Shown piece by piece: positions 46,203-57,474 of a stretch of 64,000 nucleotides of DNA. The notes beneath the pieces are model-generated. The model saw nothing but the letters and a program-made list of their open reading frames with translations, made no database searches and was not told where the DNA came from. The first letter of the stretch is position 1. Every line of letters starts with the position of its first letter. The translations under genes were made by a program, and so were the position numbers. Source of the DNA: Echria macrotheca (taxonomy: Eukaryota; Ascomycota; Sordariomycetes; Sordariales; Schizotheciaceae); assembly GCA_030411725.1 (NCBI GenBank), contig MU839849.1, positions 1 through 64,000 of the forward strand, read 5' to 3'.

Positions 46203-46480
46203 GTAGGTGCCAGTATTTCACCTTCGGTTGTGGAGCAGGAAAGCCTCGAGAATCCGGTGCTTTGTGCCATTTTGCAGGTTTCCGCGTTCTTGTCATCTAC
46301 AGGAATACTATTATTCTGCTTTCTCGTGTTTTGTTTTTTGTTTACTGAATAGGTATGGCTCGAAAGCTTCTTGGTTTAGGTTCGGCGGTTTGCACGGGTT
46401 CCGTTGGCACGGCTGGAGATTAGCAGGGCTCGAGAACCAGGGATCTCATTGGAAACAGGTAGTCGCTTGGGCACGTGCAG

Positions 46481-46801
46481 GGAAACTTCCTTCTAATTGC
46501 CGTCGTGGGACTCTTTGGAACCGTAACGATTCTCATCCCTCAAATGCTAGCAGAGGCCTGGTGGTTGTTTTTCACTCTCATCTTTTATCCGCACGTCGGT
46601 GTCAGAATCTCGGCTCTGGATCAGATCTGCGGTCTCATGATGGGGACGCTTGTAGTTCTTTTTAGAAGATACAGGCCATTTTTGCATGAGTCTTGGGAAG
46701 ACCTGAGGCGCCGTTGGAGGCGTGGTGTGACAGACTTGGCTCGAAGGCCCCAACATTTTACCGGCGGTGCAGATTCCGAGTTAGTTGTCGTCCAGAGCTA
46801 A
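46481..46801 (+). CDS. Small membrane protein, 5' exon unresolved
   Basis: The open frame from about 46463 to the stop at 46801 encodes a protein-like sequence with two hydrophobic segments (NFLLIAVVGLFGTVTILIP and WWLFFTLIFYPHVGVRIS). A third weak segment (CGLMMGTLVVLF) and a basic tail (RRYRPFLHESWEDLRRRWRRG) follow. There is no ATG in frame at the start. A splice acceptor GTGCAG ends at 46480. A possible first exon starts at the ATG at 46355 (MARKLLGLGSA, donor near 46388), but the donor is weak. The gene is on the same strand as, and about 280 bp after, the FAD monooxygenase. Family unknown; perhaps a fungal-specific integral membrane protein. Confidence 0.5.
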   Translation, partial: GNFLLIAVVGLFGTVTILIPQMLAEAWWLFFTLIFYPHVGVRISALDQICGLMMGTLVVLFRRYRPFLHESWEDLRRRWRRGVTDLARRPQHFTGGADSELVVVQS

Positions 46802-48201
46802 ACCGTTGGAGAACCGGGCGCATTATTACCCATCTTCGGAAATAGCTATCATAGGTGTGTGGCTGTAGCTTTCCGAGTACATACATGTAACTACCTAAAT
46901 GAAGAAGAGACATGAGAATTGGCACCGCGGTTCCTACATGTCGACATCAGTTCATCTAAAAACTGGTCGCCACAGCGAAAGCCCAGAAAGCGCTGGGCAG
47001 TTGGACAGGTAGGACATGTGATACGTTATTACATATGGGGATCCGCAGTCTGGAAGAGGTAGGATTCTTCTGTCAGCCTGCAAGACTCTGAACTGGACCA
47101 GACCGTCGCATTTTCAGGCGGGTGAATTCTTGAGTCCGCTCCGAAAACCCCAACAACGGTTGTCCCGAACTCCGATTAATAATGATCATTTCAATATTCC
47201 CAGGAGCAAGTGCACTCACCATAAATACCTCTGGCAGCTTTAACGTTATTTATTCCAGATGCCTTTTACAAGACATGGATGTGCGCCGTAGGGTCTGGTG
47301 CCATCAAATTATTTGGAGTGACTCAGTTCAAGCTGAACGGGCTGTATGATGGCTGGCGGTAAATAAATCGTCAGCATGATTGACCCCTAGCTTACCAACA
47401 ATTAATCACGCTTCCATAAGCCGTTGCAACAGTTGTGGATCACCCGTGGTTCATTGTCAGACGCGGTGAGACTGGTAGGGTCTGCTCGGTTTCATTGATC
47501 CTGGAGGCGGTATTCCGCAGCAAGTGCGAATCCCTCAACGGCGCCAGTAGGATCCTGGGGTGTCCTTGAGTCTGACGGTAGGATGCAAAAGGCCGATTAC
47601 CCGGACAGTTTTTGCAGAGCCCTCCTTGCTTCCGCGAGTACGGGGTCGGTGTTGACAGGAATTAAACAGCCGATGAGCCGTGATCTTACTGGGGAACCCC
47701 ACAGAGCCGGCCATAATCGCACCATCATGACCGGCCGGAGACGGGAGCCAACGGCGGCACATTCCCTTGTTGGTTCCCGATTGCTTCGGAACATCGACCA
47801 ATCCCAGTCATCTCGGCAATAGGCGGCCGATGTACCCGTCGTTGGGGACAGGAGGACTGACTGCAATATGTGGCAAGGGATCCTTGGTGGACGTAAGCCA
47901 TGTAAGCGCCAAGGGACGGACGATTACCTCGAGCCGAATTCGGTATCTAATCTTGCGCTTCAGATGAGCCTTTGCTGGTGTTCCCTTGTGCGCGTATTTG
48001 TATCCCGGTTTCCTTATCACTGCGTACCCAGCACCTCACCAAGGCGCCGACCTCACCTCTCTACCCCCTGTGCCGCAGACATCTTAAATGATGCAAGACC
48101 CTGCTGTCGTCGTCAACACGGAAAATCACATCCTTACCATTGCTTTGTTTCAAAATCTCCCCTCGACTTGACCCATCCAGCCATACCGAAGTCGCGTCAC
48201 G
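46802..48201. other. Intergenic region upstream of FMO-membrane fusion gene
   Basis: 1.4 kb without a recognised gene. Several frames near 47535-47870 on both strands are open for 80-90 codons but have no domain and overlap each other. A segment near 47540 resembles a tRNA T-arm by chance only. Confidence 0.4.
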
Positions 48202-51104
48202 ATGTCCGAAAAACACCGTCTTCGGGTTTTGATTGCTGGGGGCGGTGTTGCTGGGTTGACACTCGCCAACGCTCTGGAGGTCAGCGTCACCTGAGTTTCT
48301 CACCTGTAGACTGTTCTGGTAGCTGATAAAGTAATGTTATGACCAGAGAGGGGGAGTGGACTTCCTACTGCTCGAACGTCGAAACGAGCTTGCACCTCAA
48401 GTTGGTGCGTCGATTGGCATATCGGCCAACGGGTGCCGGGTACGATATCTTAGACCTCCCCCCCAAAACTGTTTTTGAATGTGCGGGTCTAATGAATAAA
48501 ACAAACAGATTCTTGACCAAATGGGTATATATGACGCTTTGGTTCAGCGCGCAGTAGGCAGTTCTCCTGGAACTCTCTCTGGATTCGTGTTTGGATATGT
48601 TTCTGATATCTTATTCTAGGCCCCGGTCGTCATGCACACGGACCGGGATAAAGACGGACACCCGGTAGCACCACGTTCTGACTCTCCTCTCTTGGGCCGT
48701 GAAAGGCAAGTCCGCATACTGACGGAGTGACGTCTTTGGAGAGCCAAGATCTGACACGACTGGGTGTTCAAGAACAGGATATCAGTTCGCCTTTGGCGAC
48801 CGGAAAAACCTGCTGGAATGCCTGGTTGGGGGCATACAGGACGAGAAGAAACTAATGGTCAACAAGAACATTACCGATGTCATCCACTCGGCCGACAAGG
48901 TTACGGTGAAATGCGCAGATGGCACTACTTATGACGGTGACATTCTGGTAGGGGCCGATGGAGTCCGGAGCAAAACACGGCAGGCACTCTGGAAGATTGC
49001 CGAAAAAGAAAGCCCAAAGGAAGTCGAGAAGGACCGAGAAGGTGGGTGATCTCAAAATGGGCACCGGATTTTTCGGATGTTGACAGTTCGACAGCCCTGA
49101 CGGCCGAGTATCAATGTCTGTTTGGGATTTGCTCGCAGATGCCCGGGATGGACATCGGAGACCTGGACTACGGCTACGACCACCATCGAAGCTCTCTCAC
49201 AATGGTTTCTCAGGGCGGCAGAACCTATTATTTCATTTTCCGGAAGCTGGACCGGCTACTTCGTGGAAATGAGATGCCACTCTACACGCGAGACGATGTG
49301 GAGAAATTCGTCAAAGACAACGCCGATATGAAACTCCGACCCAATGTTACGCTTTCCATGGTTTGGCAGAAGACCATTAGTGCGAACTTGGTTGTCTTGG
49401 AGGAAGCCGAGTACTTGGTCTGGACTTCGGGTCGCATTGTATGTGCCGGCGACAGTATCCACAAGATGACACCGAATGTGGGCTTCGGAGGAAACTCAGC
49501 AATTGAAAGCGCCGCCGTACTGGCTAACGTGCTTCGGGAACTGGCTGACAGCACCAGCGGCCATCGGCCTTCTGAGAACCAGGTCACGCAAGCTTTGAGA
49601 TCATATCAGCAGACCCGGCAGAAGAGAGTGGTGGCCGTCTTCAAAAGTGCGGCATTGGCCACGCGTCTGCAGGCCATGGACAACACCGCGGCGGCCTTCT
49701 TCGTCAGGTACTGCCTTCAGTTTCTCGGCGATGCACTCAGCGACCTCATCGGTGATATGACGGTTTCGGCACCGGCGATTGACTTCCTACCGCTGCCGGC
49801 CCGCTCTTTCACTTCAACCATGCCATTTAATCCCGAGCAAGGCGAAGGCAATAGAGAAAGCAGAGTCCGAAGAGCACTAATCGGCTTGCCTTTTGTCATC
49901 CTGGCCTTTTTGGCGCCGAAGTATTTGATCCCAGCCCCTGTCCTCACCGGCATTGAGACAATCAGTCGCAGTGGCAAGGTATCATGGGGAAACGAGTCAG
50001 TTGCAATGCAGTTCTACGGAGTGAGGTGGCTAGACCAACTGTGAGCAGAGCACCCGAGAACCAGACTCTTTCTCAGCCCCCTGCTTACTGATGTCAACAT
50101 CCAGACTCGCACCGATGATCGCACTTTTCTCACCAGCCTATGCCGGTCTAGATACCGTCGTGCCCCAGGCAACCACATTCCTCGTCGACTACGGCGTGGT
50201 CGTGTCAATCTGGTTGATAGAGTCGACTAGGCGCGCCAATGCTCTCACCCTTGTCCAAATGTAGGGCTCCGACCACAGCACCCCCTTCCAGCTATGTGTG
50301 ACTGACCGAAATTGCAGACCGTTGTTGATCACGCTCCTCAGCCAGTTCCTGGGGGTGGGGCTTATTTCACCAGCGTACTACCTGCTGCACTACATTTTTA
50401 CGCCCATTGAGAAATTCAAGGCCACCGATATGCGTCTTACTCAAATTTCATACACCAAAGCAGTTATCCCGACGCTCATACTCGGATACTACATACCGCT
50501 TTACGCGTCCTTCTATTCGCCCTCATTCTCAGCCCGCGTTTCTTGGGGGTATGTCTGGCAGTTGTTTCCGGTTTGGATATCCCTGCTGGCATATTTCGTC
50601 ATGTCTCGACTCTTCCGCGACACTACCGCTCTCGATCGGATCTACAAACCCACAAGCGACCTTGGGGCCATTCGGACTACCGTCGGATTGTTGGCCGTTA
50701 ACTCGGCCGCAACGTGGCTCTTCATCTTCGCCAAAGCAGGATTCTCGGCGACAAAATTACTCGATTTGGTCGTCCCAAAGTTCAATGTGCCTGCAGCTGA
50801 CTTTGCGGCATTGGCGTCTAACGTGTTCCGATTCGATGCGGCTTTCTTCTGGGCGAATACATTTATCTGGATGGGATACATGTTTTGGGACATCAAGCAT
50901 GCCGGGATGCTTCGTGTGTCATGGGTCTGGATCGTTTTCTTTGCTGTGGGAGCTACCGTGATATTGGGACCCGGTGCCGCGGTGGGCCTGGGATTCTTGT
51001 GGAGGGAAGAGCTGTTGGCAACGAGGCGCCACAAAGCAGCCTTGACCAAAGAAGTGGGCGAAATGCGAAACCGCAAGCTGGCGGCTGCGCAGAAGAAGAT
51101 GTAA
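48202..51104 (+). CDS. FAD monooxygenase fused to C-terminal polytopic membrane domain
   Basis: Eight exons are inferred: 48202-48279, 48347-48439, 48509-48553, 48620-48705, 48773-49041, 49095-50040, 50105-50260 and 50318-51104, giving 819 aa. Residues 1 to about 440 are a group A flavoprotein monooxygenase: GGGVAG at 13-18, GASIGISANG, VGADGVRSKTR (DG motif) and VCAGDSIHKMTPNVGFGGN (GD motif, about 305). From about residue 455 the protein becomes a multi-helix membrane domain with some seven hydrophobic segments up to a basic C-terminus. Relatives of the N-terminal half (PaxM-like) epoxidise or hydroxylate prenylated metabolites. The membrane half resembles, in layout only, integral-membrane cyclases; that is inference. 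Intron 4 is best read as GC-AG, and exon 5/6 borders are the least certain. Confidence 0.82.
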
Positions 51105-53108
51105 GAGAATATAATGAGAACTCGGGGGCATCATATCCCGGTACCTACCTACCTACATGTACCTAGACAGTTGAGGACCTAACGTCTCGAGAGATAAACA
51201 CACCGCATTCGTTCGAAACTACCAGACTCTGGGCGGCTAGAAAGAGCCGGATACAGAGCTTGAGACCTCCGCAGCTTTTTGGTGTTCAATACATAGGTAT
51301 GGACCGAAAAGTACCGTTTACTCCAAGCTCTGCTGCATTTACTGGAGGTCGCCGGGGGTTATTCGCGGAGCCGGCCCGGAGGCCGTGCTGCGGTTGCAGT
51401 GGATAAGATAAGCCACGAATGGATTGGCAGGTCTCCAGAGGCTGGGGGTCTCATCAGCCACGGCGTTAAGCCTGTTTGGTATGTGGCGCACTGAAGGGCA
51501 CAATCTTGTCCGACATGGCTCGTGCGCTTCACCTCCCCAACCAACCACTCACGTGCCGCTCATCGCACAATTCGACGAACAAACAGCGACCCACAAGTCG
51601 AGTGGCCCAGCGGGTTTCGCTCGCAGGAGTATACGCACTTGCAGAGCGGATGCGCCGTCTAGTGGCTCCTCGGGGCAGATCCGGGTCTGGTATGAAACCA
51701 GGTGGACACTAAAGACGGGCCTGTCATGCGTCATCTCGCCATTGCGAGGATGGCGACCGTTGGCAACCCAAATCCTGTGCTGCCAGGCGTCCGACAGCTG
51801 GAAACGGTCATGGAAAGACGTGATCAGCTGTCATCAGTGTAGATTCCCGTGTTCCGCTTCATGTGGTTCCTTCGGTTACTTCTGCGCCTGTTCTCACCAT
51901 GACTGCGTCGAGAGTCGGAACCGAGCAAGCCGATTGCATGGCACGAGTCTCCTCCCAAGGCCACATGTGAATGAGAGGACGATCTCCAAGAGACGGCAAT
52001 TATTTTGATGTCGGGGGAAGCAAGCGGGGAAGGGGAGGTGTGTCGGGACTGGCCTCCATGCCAAGCCCAGCTCCATCACGATCCGCATGCTGCAGGTGGC
52101 GGCTGCCCGGAGGCCAACCAAGATTGCTACTCGATCACGGTAGTGCGGTGACGGTGGCGACAAAACATCCTGTCGTGCGGGGGAAGCAGAATCTCGTTAG
52201 ACGCCGACTTCTCCGCGTTGTCTAGACTCCATCCGCGGCATGCGGGACTGGGTGGTTGGTGGAAATTGGTCGAGGAGCAGGGCGCGCGGGACGTCATCTC
52301 CCTCCGTCCTGATCTCTGGACGAGAATGTTTAGCCTATGGGGCAAGCAAAAATAACACTCCTACAGAGCGTCTTTGGTGCTGTTCCTCGAACATGCCGCC
52401 ATTGGCTCCCCTCGCTTCCCCGGAGGGCGACAATCTACCCCGTGGGGGGTAGGCAACTATGCTTGAAGAGTAATCACGGGCCGGTATGCCGTTCTTTGTA
52501 CCCTTTGACTCATGTTGGGGTACCTAGTACTTTGTCCATGCTTTGCCTGGAGTAATGCCGTGGGCTACGTAGCAGGTTCGGCAACTCGGTACCTTCGCAA
52601 CCAGGGATGGGGTTCTAATTACACTCCACCCGTCCTGGAAGTTCCCAATCGAGACACCCTACTTTGGCTTGAATTAGAGGCCATCAAAAACATCAGGCTG
52701 CGAGCGAGGCGCTCCCAAGAGGTGCCTCAGTCGAGCCTGGGGTGCAATAGGGGCTCCCACAGCCGACTCATGGGGTCGATTCACGAGTTTGCTGCCTGGA
52801 TATCGAGCTGCCTCGCTGCGGCTTACAGTTTTCAATTGTTGCGGTGGTGAGATTGCCATGGGAATTCAATCCAAGCCCGACTCTTCGGAGTCCGAGTGGG
52901 CGTTCCACGAGGCAAACTGTGTATCGTGGCGCAGCAACCAAAGCCTCACGACCCCTAGAACCCGGCCGCGACAGCACATAGAATAAGAACATGATTACCG
53001 TAAGAATCATGATCAAGAAATGTTGAAACCATGATCTCGAGTTGTCGAAGTCATTCATTTCGGTTACTGTCCATTCACACCCACCTGGCTTGCCGTCGTC
53101 TTTGCACC
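51105..53108. other. Intergenic region, no gene recognised
   Basis: 2 kb. Several frames are open (the longest about 51424-52008, plus strand), but they lack an ATG, domains and natural composition. A TACCTACCTACCTACATGTACCTAG motif run lies near 51141-51166. Nothing else is visible. Confidence 0.4.
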
Positions 53109-53975
53109 ATGGATATTAGTTCCGGCAACGTTGCTTTCGGCAGGACGTGTCCTGGAGAAGTCATGCAAGATTTCCTTCGTGACCAGCCCGAAAACGTCGC
53201 CAAGATCAAGAAACTCCAGACCTCGTACAGTCGCGGCGAAGTAACCTACCAGTGTCCCATCGGCTGCAAAGACCCCGCCGTCTTGCGCGATTTCATCTCG
53301 TCCATCGACCGGCTCGAGGAGCTCTCCATCATCAACTACGAGGCCGAAGCGTCGGCACTATGGCCCGCCATCTTCAAGCACGCAGCGTCGCTGAAAAGCT
53401 TGTCCATCCACACGCCGCCCCAACACCACTCGCACCTGTGGACACCGGCCACCACCGCCGAGGCTGTCAAGCAGCTCCCCCAGCTAAAGCAACTCGAGCT
53501 CGATGTGGAACTCGGCGAGGCATTGTCGTGGTTGTCCAGCGAGGGCGTAGGCTTGGAGCCGGGACGATCGGTCGTCAACGAGCTCTCGTCTTCGAAGGAG
53601 ATCGAGTCGATACTGATCAATGTCGACCTCGAGGACACGGCCAGCGCTTTCGCCGGCGAACAGATCTGGGATGTCATGGGCTGCATTAGCTTTCCCGAGC
53701 CGAACAAGGAGGTTTGCAAGAAGTTGGCATCGATACTGTTTGAAAAGATCCGCGGCAACCCATCCGATGGTGCGGCCGTGCTCAAGCATCTCGAGCTCCG
53801 CTTCCCACGCCGGGTTTGGGACGACCGATGCCAGTTTTACACTGTAGCGTACTCGGTCAAAATAAAAGCTGGTGAGACCGGCGATGTCGTGGTGGACGGT
53901 GAGGGGACCTGGAAAGACTATTTGCCAGACTGGCCAGAATATGGAGGGTTTTTATGGAATTTGGCACATCTCTAG
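53109..53975 (+). CDS. Leucine-rich-repeat-like protein, possibly N-terminally truncated
   Basis: A single open exon of 288 aa runs from the ATG at 53109 (MDISSGNVAFGRTC). An in-frame ATG at 53031 would add 26 residues of poor composition. Leu-spaced segments (IDRLEELSIINYEAEA, AASLKSLSIHT, LPQLKQLELDVELG, VLKHLELRFPRR) resemble the degenerate LRR region of fungal F-box/LRR proteins. Those proteins are usually 450-600 aa with an N-terminal F-box; none is seen here, nor upstream in another frame. The C-terminus, PDWPEYGGFLWNLAHL, looks complete. It may be a shortened relative or the remnant of a longer gene. No signal peptide. Function unknown. Confidence 0.6.
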   Translation: MDISSGNVAFGRTCPGEVMQDFLRDQPENVAKIKKLQTSYSRGEVTYQCPIGCKDPAVLRDFISSIDRLEELSIINYEAEASALWPAIFKHAASLKSLSIHTPPQHHSHLWTPATTAEAVKQLPQLKQLELDVELGEALSWLSSEGVGLEPGRSVVNELSSSKEIESILINVDLEDTASAFAGEQIWDVMGCISFPEPNKEVCKKLASILFEKIRGNPSDGAAVLKHLELRFPRRVWDDRCQFYTVAYSVKIKAGETGDVVVDGEGTWKDYLPDWPEYGGFLWNLAHL

Positions 53976-56900
53976 ATCGCCCTCGGAGGACGGAATCTCC
54001 AGCAACAAGAAGTTGATTTCCTTAGTGGTAACTAGCAACATGTACTTTGGGGAGAATATCACCTCAATTCGAAGACGATGTCCTTCGTGGACGTTGAAGA
54101 GTGCAACCTTCCAGGGGCTCTTGACGCGTGCCCTGTGATCTCAACGCGCGTACAGTCAATGCAAACGACCATAAACGCAACATCTCTCCTATATTTTTCG
54201 GAAAGAGTTAGATCCGTTGAGAATTGGTATTTGTGGTCTTCCTCTTTTCGTTTTGTTTTTCGCTTTGCAAATATGTGCCGGATCTGCCAAAGTTTACGTG
54301 GCTACGGGCGAGCACAGCCTCGTTGTTTCGATCTCCTAGCCTACCTTCCGCGTCACGATTACGAGGCCCTTGGCGTCGATCAGACATCTAACGTTTCCTA
54401 TACTACGATTAAGGATACAGACTACGCGTCTACGTTCTTGATGACTAGGTAGTGTTTATTTTTTTATTCGCCTAGTCGCGACCAAAACAAAAGGCGCGCA
54501 ACTGCCGTTCTTCCCAACGTTCGTCGGACCAGCTCCGACCGTGGGATTGTGATCATGTCACACAGAACAGCGGCTGCAGCGTCGCCCACGGCACCAACGG
54601 GAGAACTTGGCCGAAATATCTCTGAATTAGGCTCTGCGTGTTGAATTGTCCATTCAGGCATAGATCTGAGTCCACCATATGTTTGCAGTGATAACGATTA
54701 GGTCCTAATAACGGTGGCGCCAAGTCCAGACGATATCGACACCAGATTACAACCAGCGAGGGACCATTGCTGATACAATGTCACCACACTCGGAAGATCG
54801 TGATGTTGTCTCTCCAGAAGCCAGCTTCATGTTGTCGATGGGGAGACGAACGGACAACCCCGTGCGAAATCTTGGCTACCTGCAGCTCATCATCACGGAT
54901 GTGACGTAGAACCCAGCTGTCCGATGATGCGCCAGAGCTCTAGATCACCTAACCCGTCGTCATCTGCGCCCTGCTATAGCGCCATGCTCACCCCGCTTCC
55001 CGTGGAGACTGTGCTATCTCCGTCGATATTGTCTTTTTCGAGCCGCCGTGGCGACGTGATTGGGGTGCAACACAGTCCGGTTTGCCACACCACCGACAGA
55101 TGTGCGGAGGCTTTCAGCAGGGGGGGACGCTGATTCCACCACTTGCTCGAAAGGCTCGGGGAGAATGTCGTGATCTACAGGGTCGATAGCGGCTTGACGG
55201 TATGGGATGAGTACCTACCTTCGCTACCGGGGCGGTTTCTCTGCATCCCTGACGCCTGATGGAGATGACTGGAGCGCCAACATTCTGTCGGTGCGATGGG
55301 CGACAGTTGCTAGCCGTCTACAGGCCATCGGCCCTACTGGCAGAGATTCCAATGAGGCCTGGCCGTGTGGTGCTTACGTGGCTGTTCAGCGGCTACTGGT
55401 GCATGCAAATCCCAGGCTACGAAGCACCAGAACACGCTAAACTCGAAACTTCTCCAGAAGCTTCCTTTCCATCCAACGGAGGTCAGGGGTTAGGCTTTTG
55501 CCGGTTGGAACTGCCGGTTCGCCTGCCAGCGGAGCATGCTCAATAGGTCCCTATCTCATCTCTTCCGGACTTGGATTGGGAGTTTTAGGGTACCCCTTTT
55601 CATTCTGCATCATGGAATGAGCCAAGCAATGTTGATCATGTGTAATACCTCACCGAGATCGTGTGGGACGCTCTCCTTGGCGAGTTGATCATTGATGAGT
55701 TTGCTGGCTGCATGTGATTGATTGGCTGAACAGTGGTGATGACTTGGAAGCTGGGCCTGCGGCTCCGTCCCCCCTGGTTTGCCCCATGATTGTTTTTAGC
55801 CAAATGGATCGTCTGTCCATCACCCGTCCAGTTCAAGGGGAGAACGTGTCAGTGACGGTAGTAACACACCACCACGGAGCCTCCAGGAGACGGTTATAAT
55901 CAAATTTGGGCACCATGGAGGACAACCGGAGGCCGTGAATGACGAGAACCGGAGGGGCACATGTAACCAACCCGGAAGCTGCAGGAAATGTGAGCATTTA
56001 TATGAAATCTGCAAGCTTAATTGCGGAACCAATATGAGAAGCTGATGGTGAGCCAGGGGCGGGTGTGGGGGAGCCATCAGGTCCGGGGAAGCAGGCTCAG
56101 CGACGAATTTCTCGAACACACGGCCTGAGAATGACGATGGGAAATGAACTGGATTTTTTTCTCAGACACTGAAGCGCTCATGTTGATGCCGGTAGCGTGA
56201 AATGCCTCTTGGAAGTCGTCAAAGAGACACGGCATCTCCCGTGGTTACGCGTCCATCGCCGTCGATGCCACGGCTCCGTGTTTCACCATGTGATCTCCAC
56301 GGAACATCTCCCACCCATGGGTATAATGCAAAACCTGGATCTTCTTGTTTCTAGGTTCCAAACCAAGATGGTCGTTTCCGGTGGTTGCGCCATCTCTTGT
56401 GCGATTTGCAACTTGGGTTTCGACGGCGACTTCCGAGCCAGGCGGGAGTGCTGTAATGCGGGCTTCCACTCCGCTGTCCCACGCAATTTCGGGGATAGAA
56501 GGATCTCGTTTCGGTCGCCCTCCCCTTGCATGCCCGTGAATCGAATCCGATCAGCGTTCCATTGGAGCGCTTCCCGCCATCATTTGCTATCGGCATCCAG
56601 TAGCGGCGCCAACCCTGTCTCCAGGGGACCAAAGACGCTTGGGAGCCAATCATTCTGACTGAATGCCTCTTTTCGAGAGAGGTTACCTACTCAAGCCAAC
56701 TGATGAGGACATCCAATGGCGCGTCGTGCCGAATCATTACCCCATTACCCACAACAATGTAACCGTTGTGAGCAACCAGGCTGGACTTTAGGGGATCCTT
56801 CATGCCCAACCAAGCTAGGAGACGGTGCCAACCTGGATGAGATCGGACCCGGGTTGATGCCTGTTGACATCATACTACTTACTTTCGCTATGCATATGGA

Positions 56901-57474
56901 ATATTCAGTTTATAAGGGCCAATTCGGACCGGGTCTGCTGGGTTCTGGCCCAGGAACTGACCACACGGATCCATTCACCCGTGAGGCCAATGGCGCCAGT
57001 TCGATCTCCGCCCGCCTGGCTTGATAGCCATTCACCGCCTTGTCTATGAGATACCGTCGAGGTTGGCATTAGCCGTCACGTTGTGCGGAATATAGCACGA
57101 TCAACAAAGACACCATCAAGCAATCTAATACATCCGGTTGAACGTTACGGCCCTACCCACGGCGACTGCGGTGCGGGTAGCATCCGTGTTGATGGGATTC
57201 GCTGCGATGTTCTTGCTCTCACGGCGGAGGAGCGCATTCCCACACGTTCGGTAAATTAACCGGGTTATCAACACTGTTTATATCTCGATATTAGGTACGG
57301 TATGCAACCGTTTACCCATCTTGGACATGACGTGAAGTGGCGGAATGTACCAGCAGAGTCAAGTATATATAACCAGCGAGAGTCCGCCTCCTATTTGGAC
57401 CTCAGCAGTGGCAAGCGAACAGAGCAGGTCGACAACAACAACAGCCAGCCAGTCCATCCTCGAAGTCAGACAAA
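53976..57474. other. Long gene-poor interval with possible gene remnants
   Basis: 3.5 kb of normal base composition without an intact gene. On the minus strand, an open frame from about 56550 to 56245 reads as natural protein (GVEARITALPPGSEVAVETQ..., VLHYTHGWEMFRGDHMV) but begins right after a stop and has no recognised family; it could be an exon or remnant. Other frames look like noise. A TATATATAA box at 57363-57371 lies about 110 bp before the repeat-protein start. Confidence 0.35.

Noticed and set aside
47520..47570. tRNA-like T-arm GTGCGAATCCC
   Set aside because: No matching A-box, acceptor stem or anticodon arm could be built around it.
51424..52008. 194-codon plus-strand frame
   Set aside because: Begins without ATG, rich in Ser/Arg/Cys, and overlaps other equally open frames.
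56716..57024. 102-codon plus-strand frame starting with ATG
   Set aside because: No signal, domain or supporting context; likely chance.
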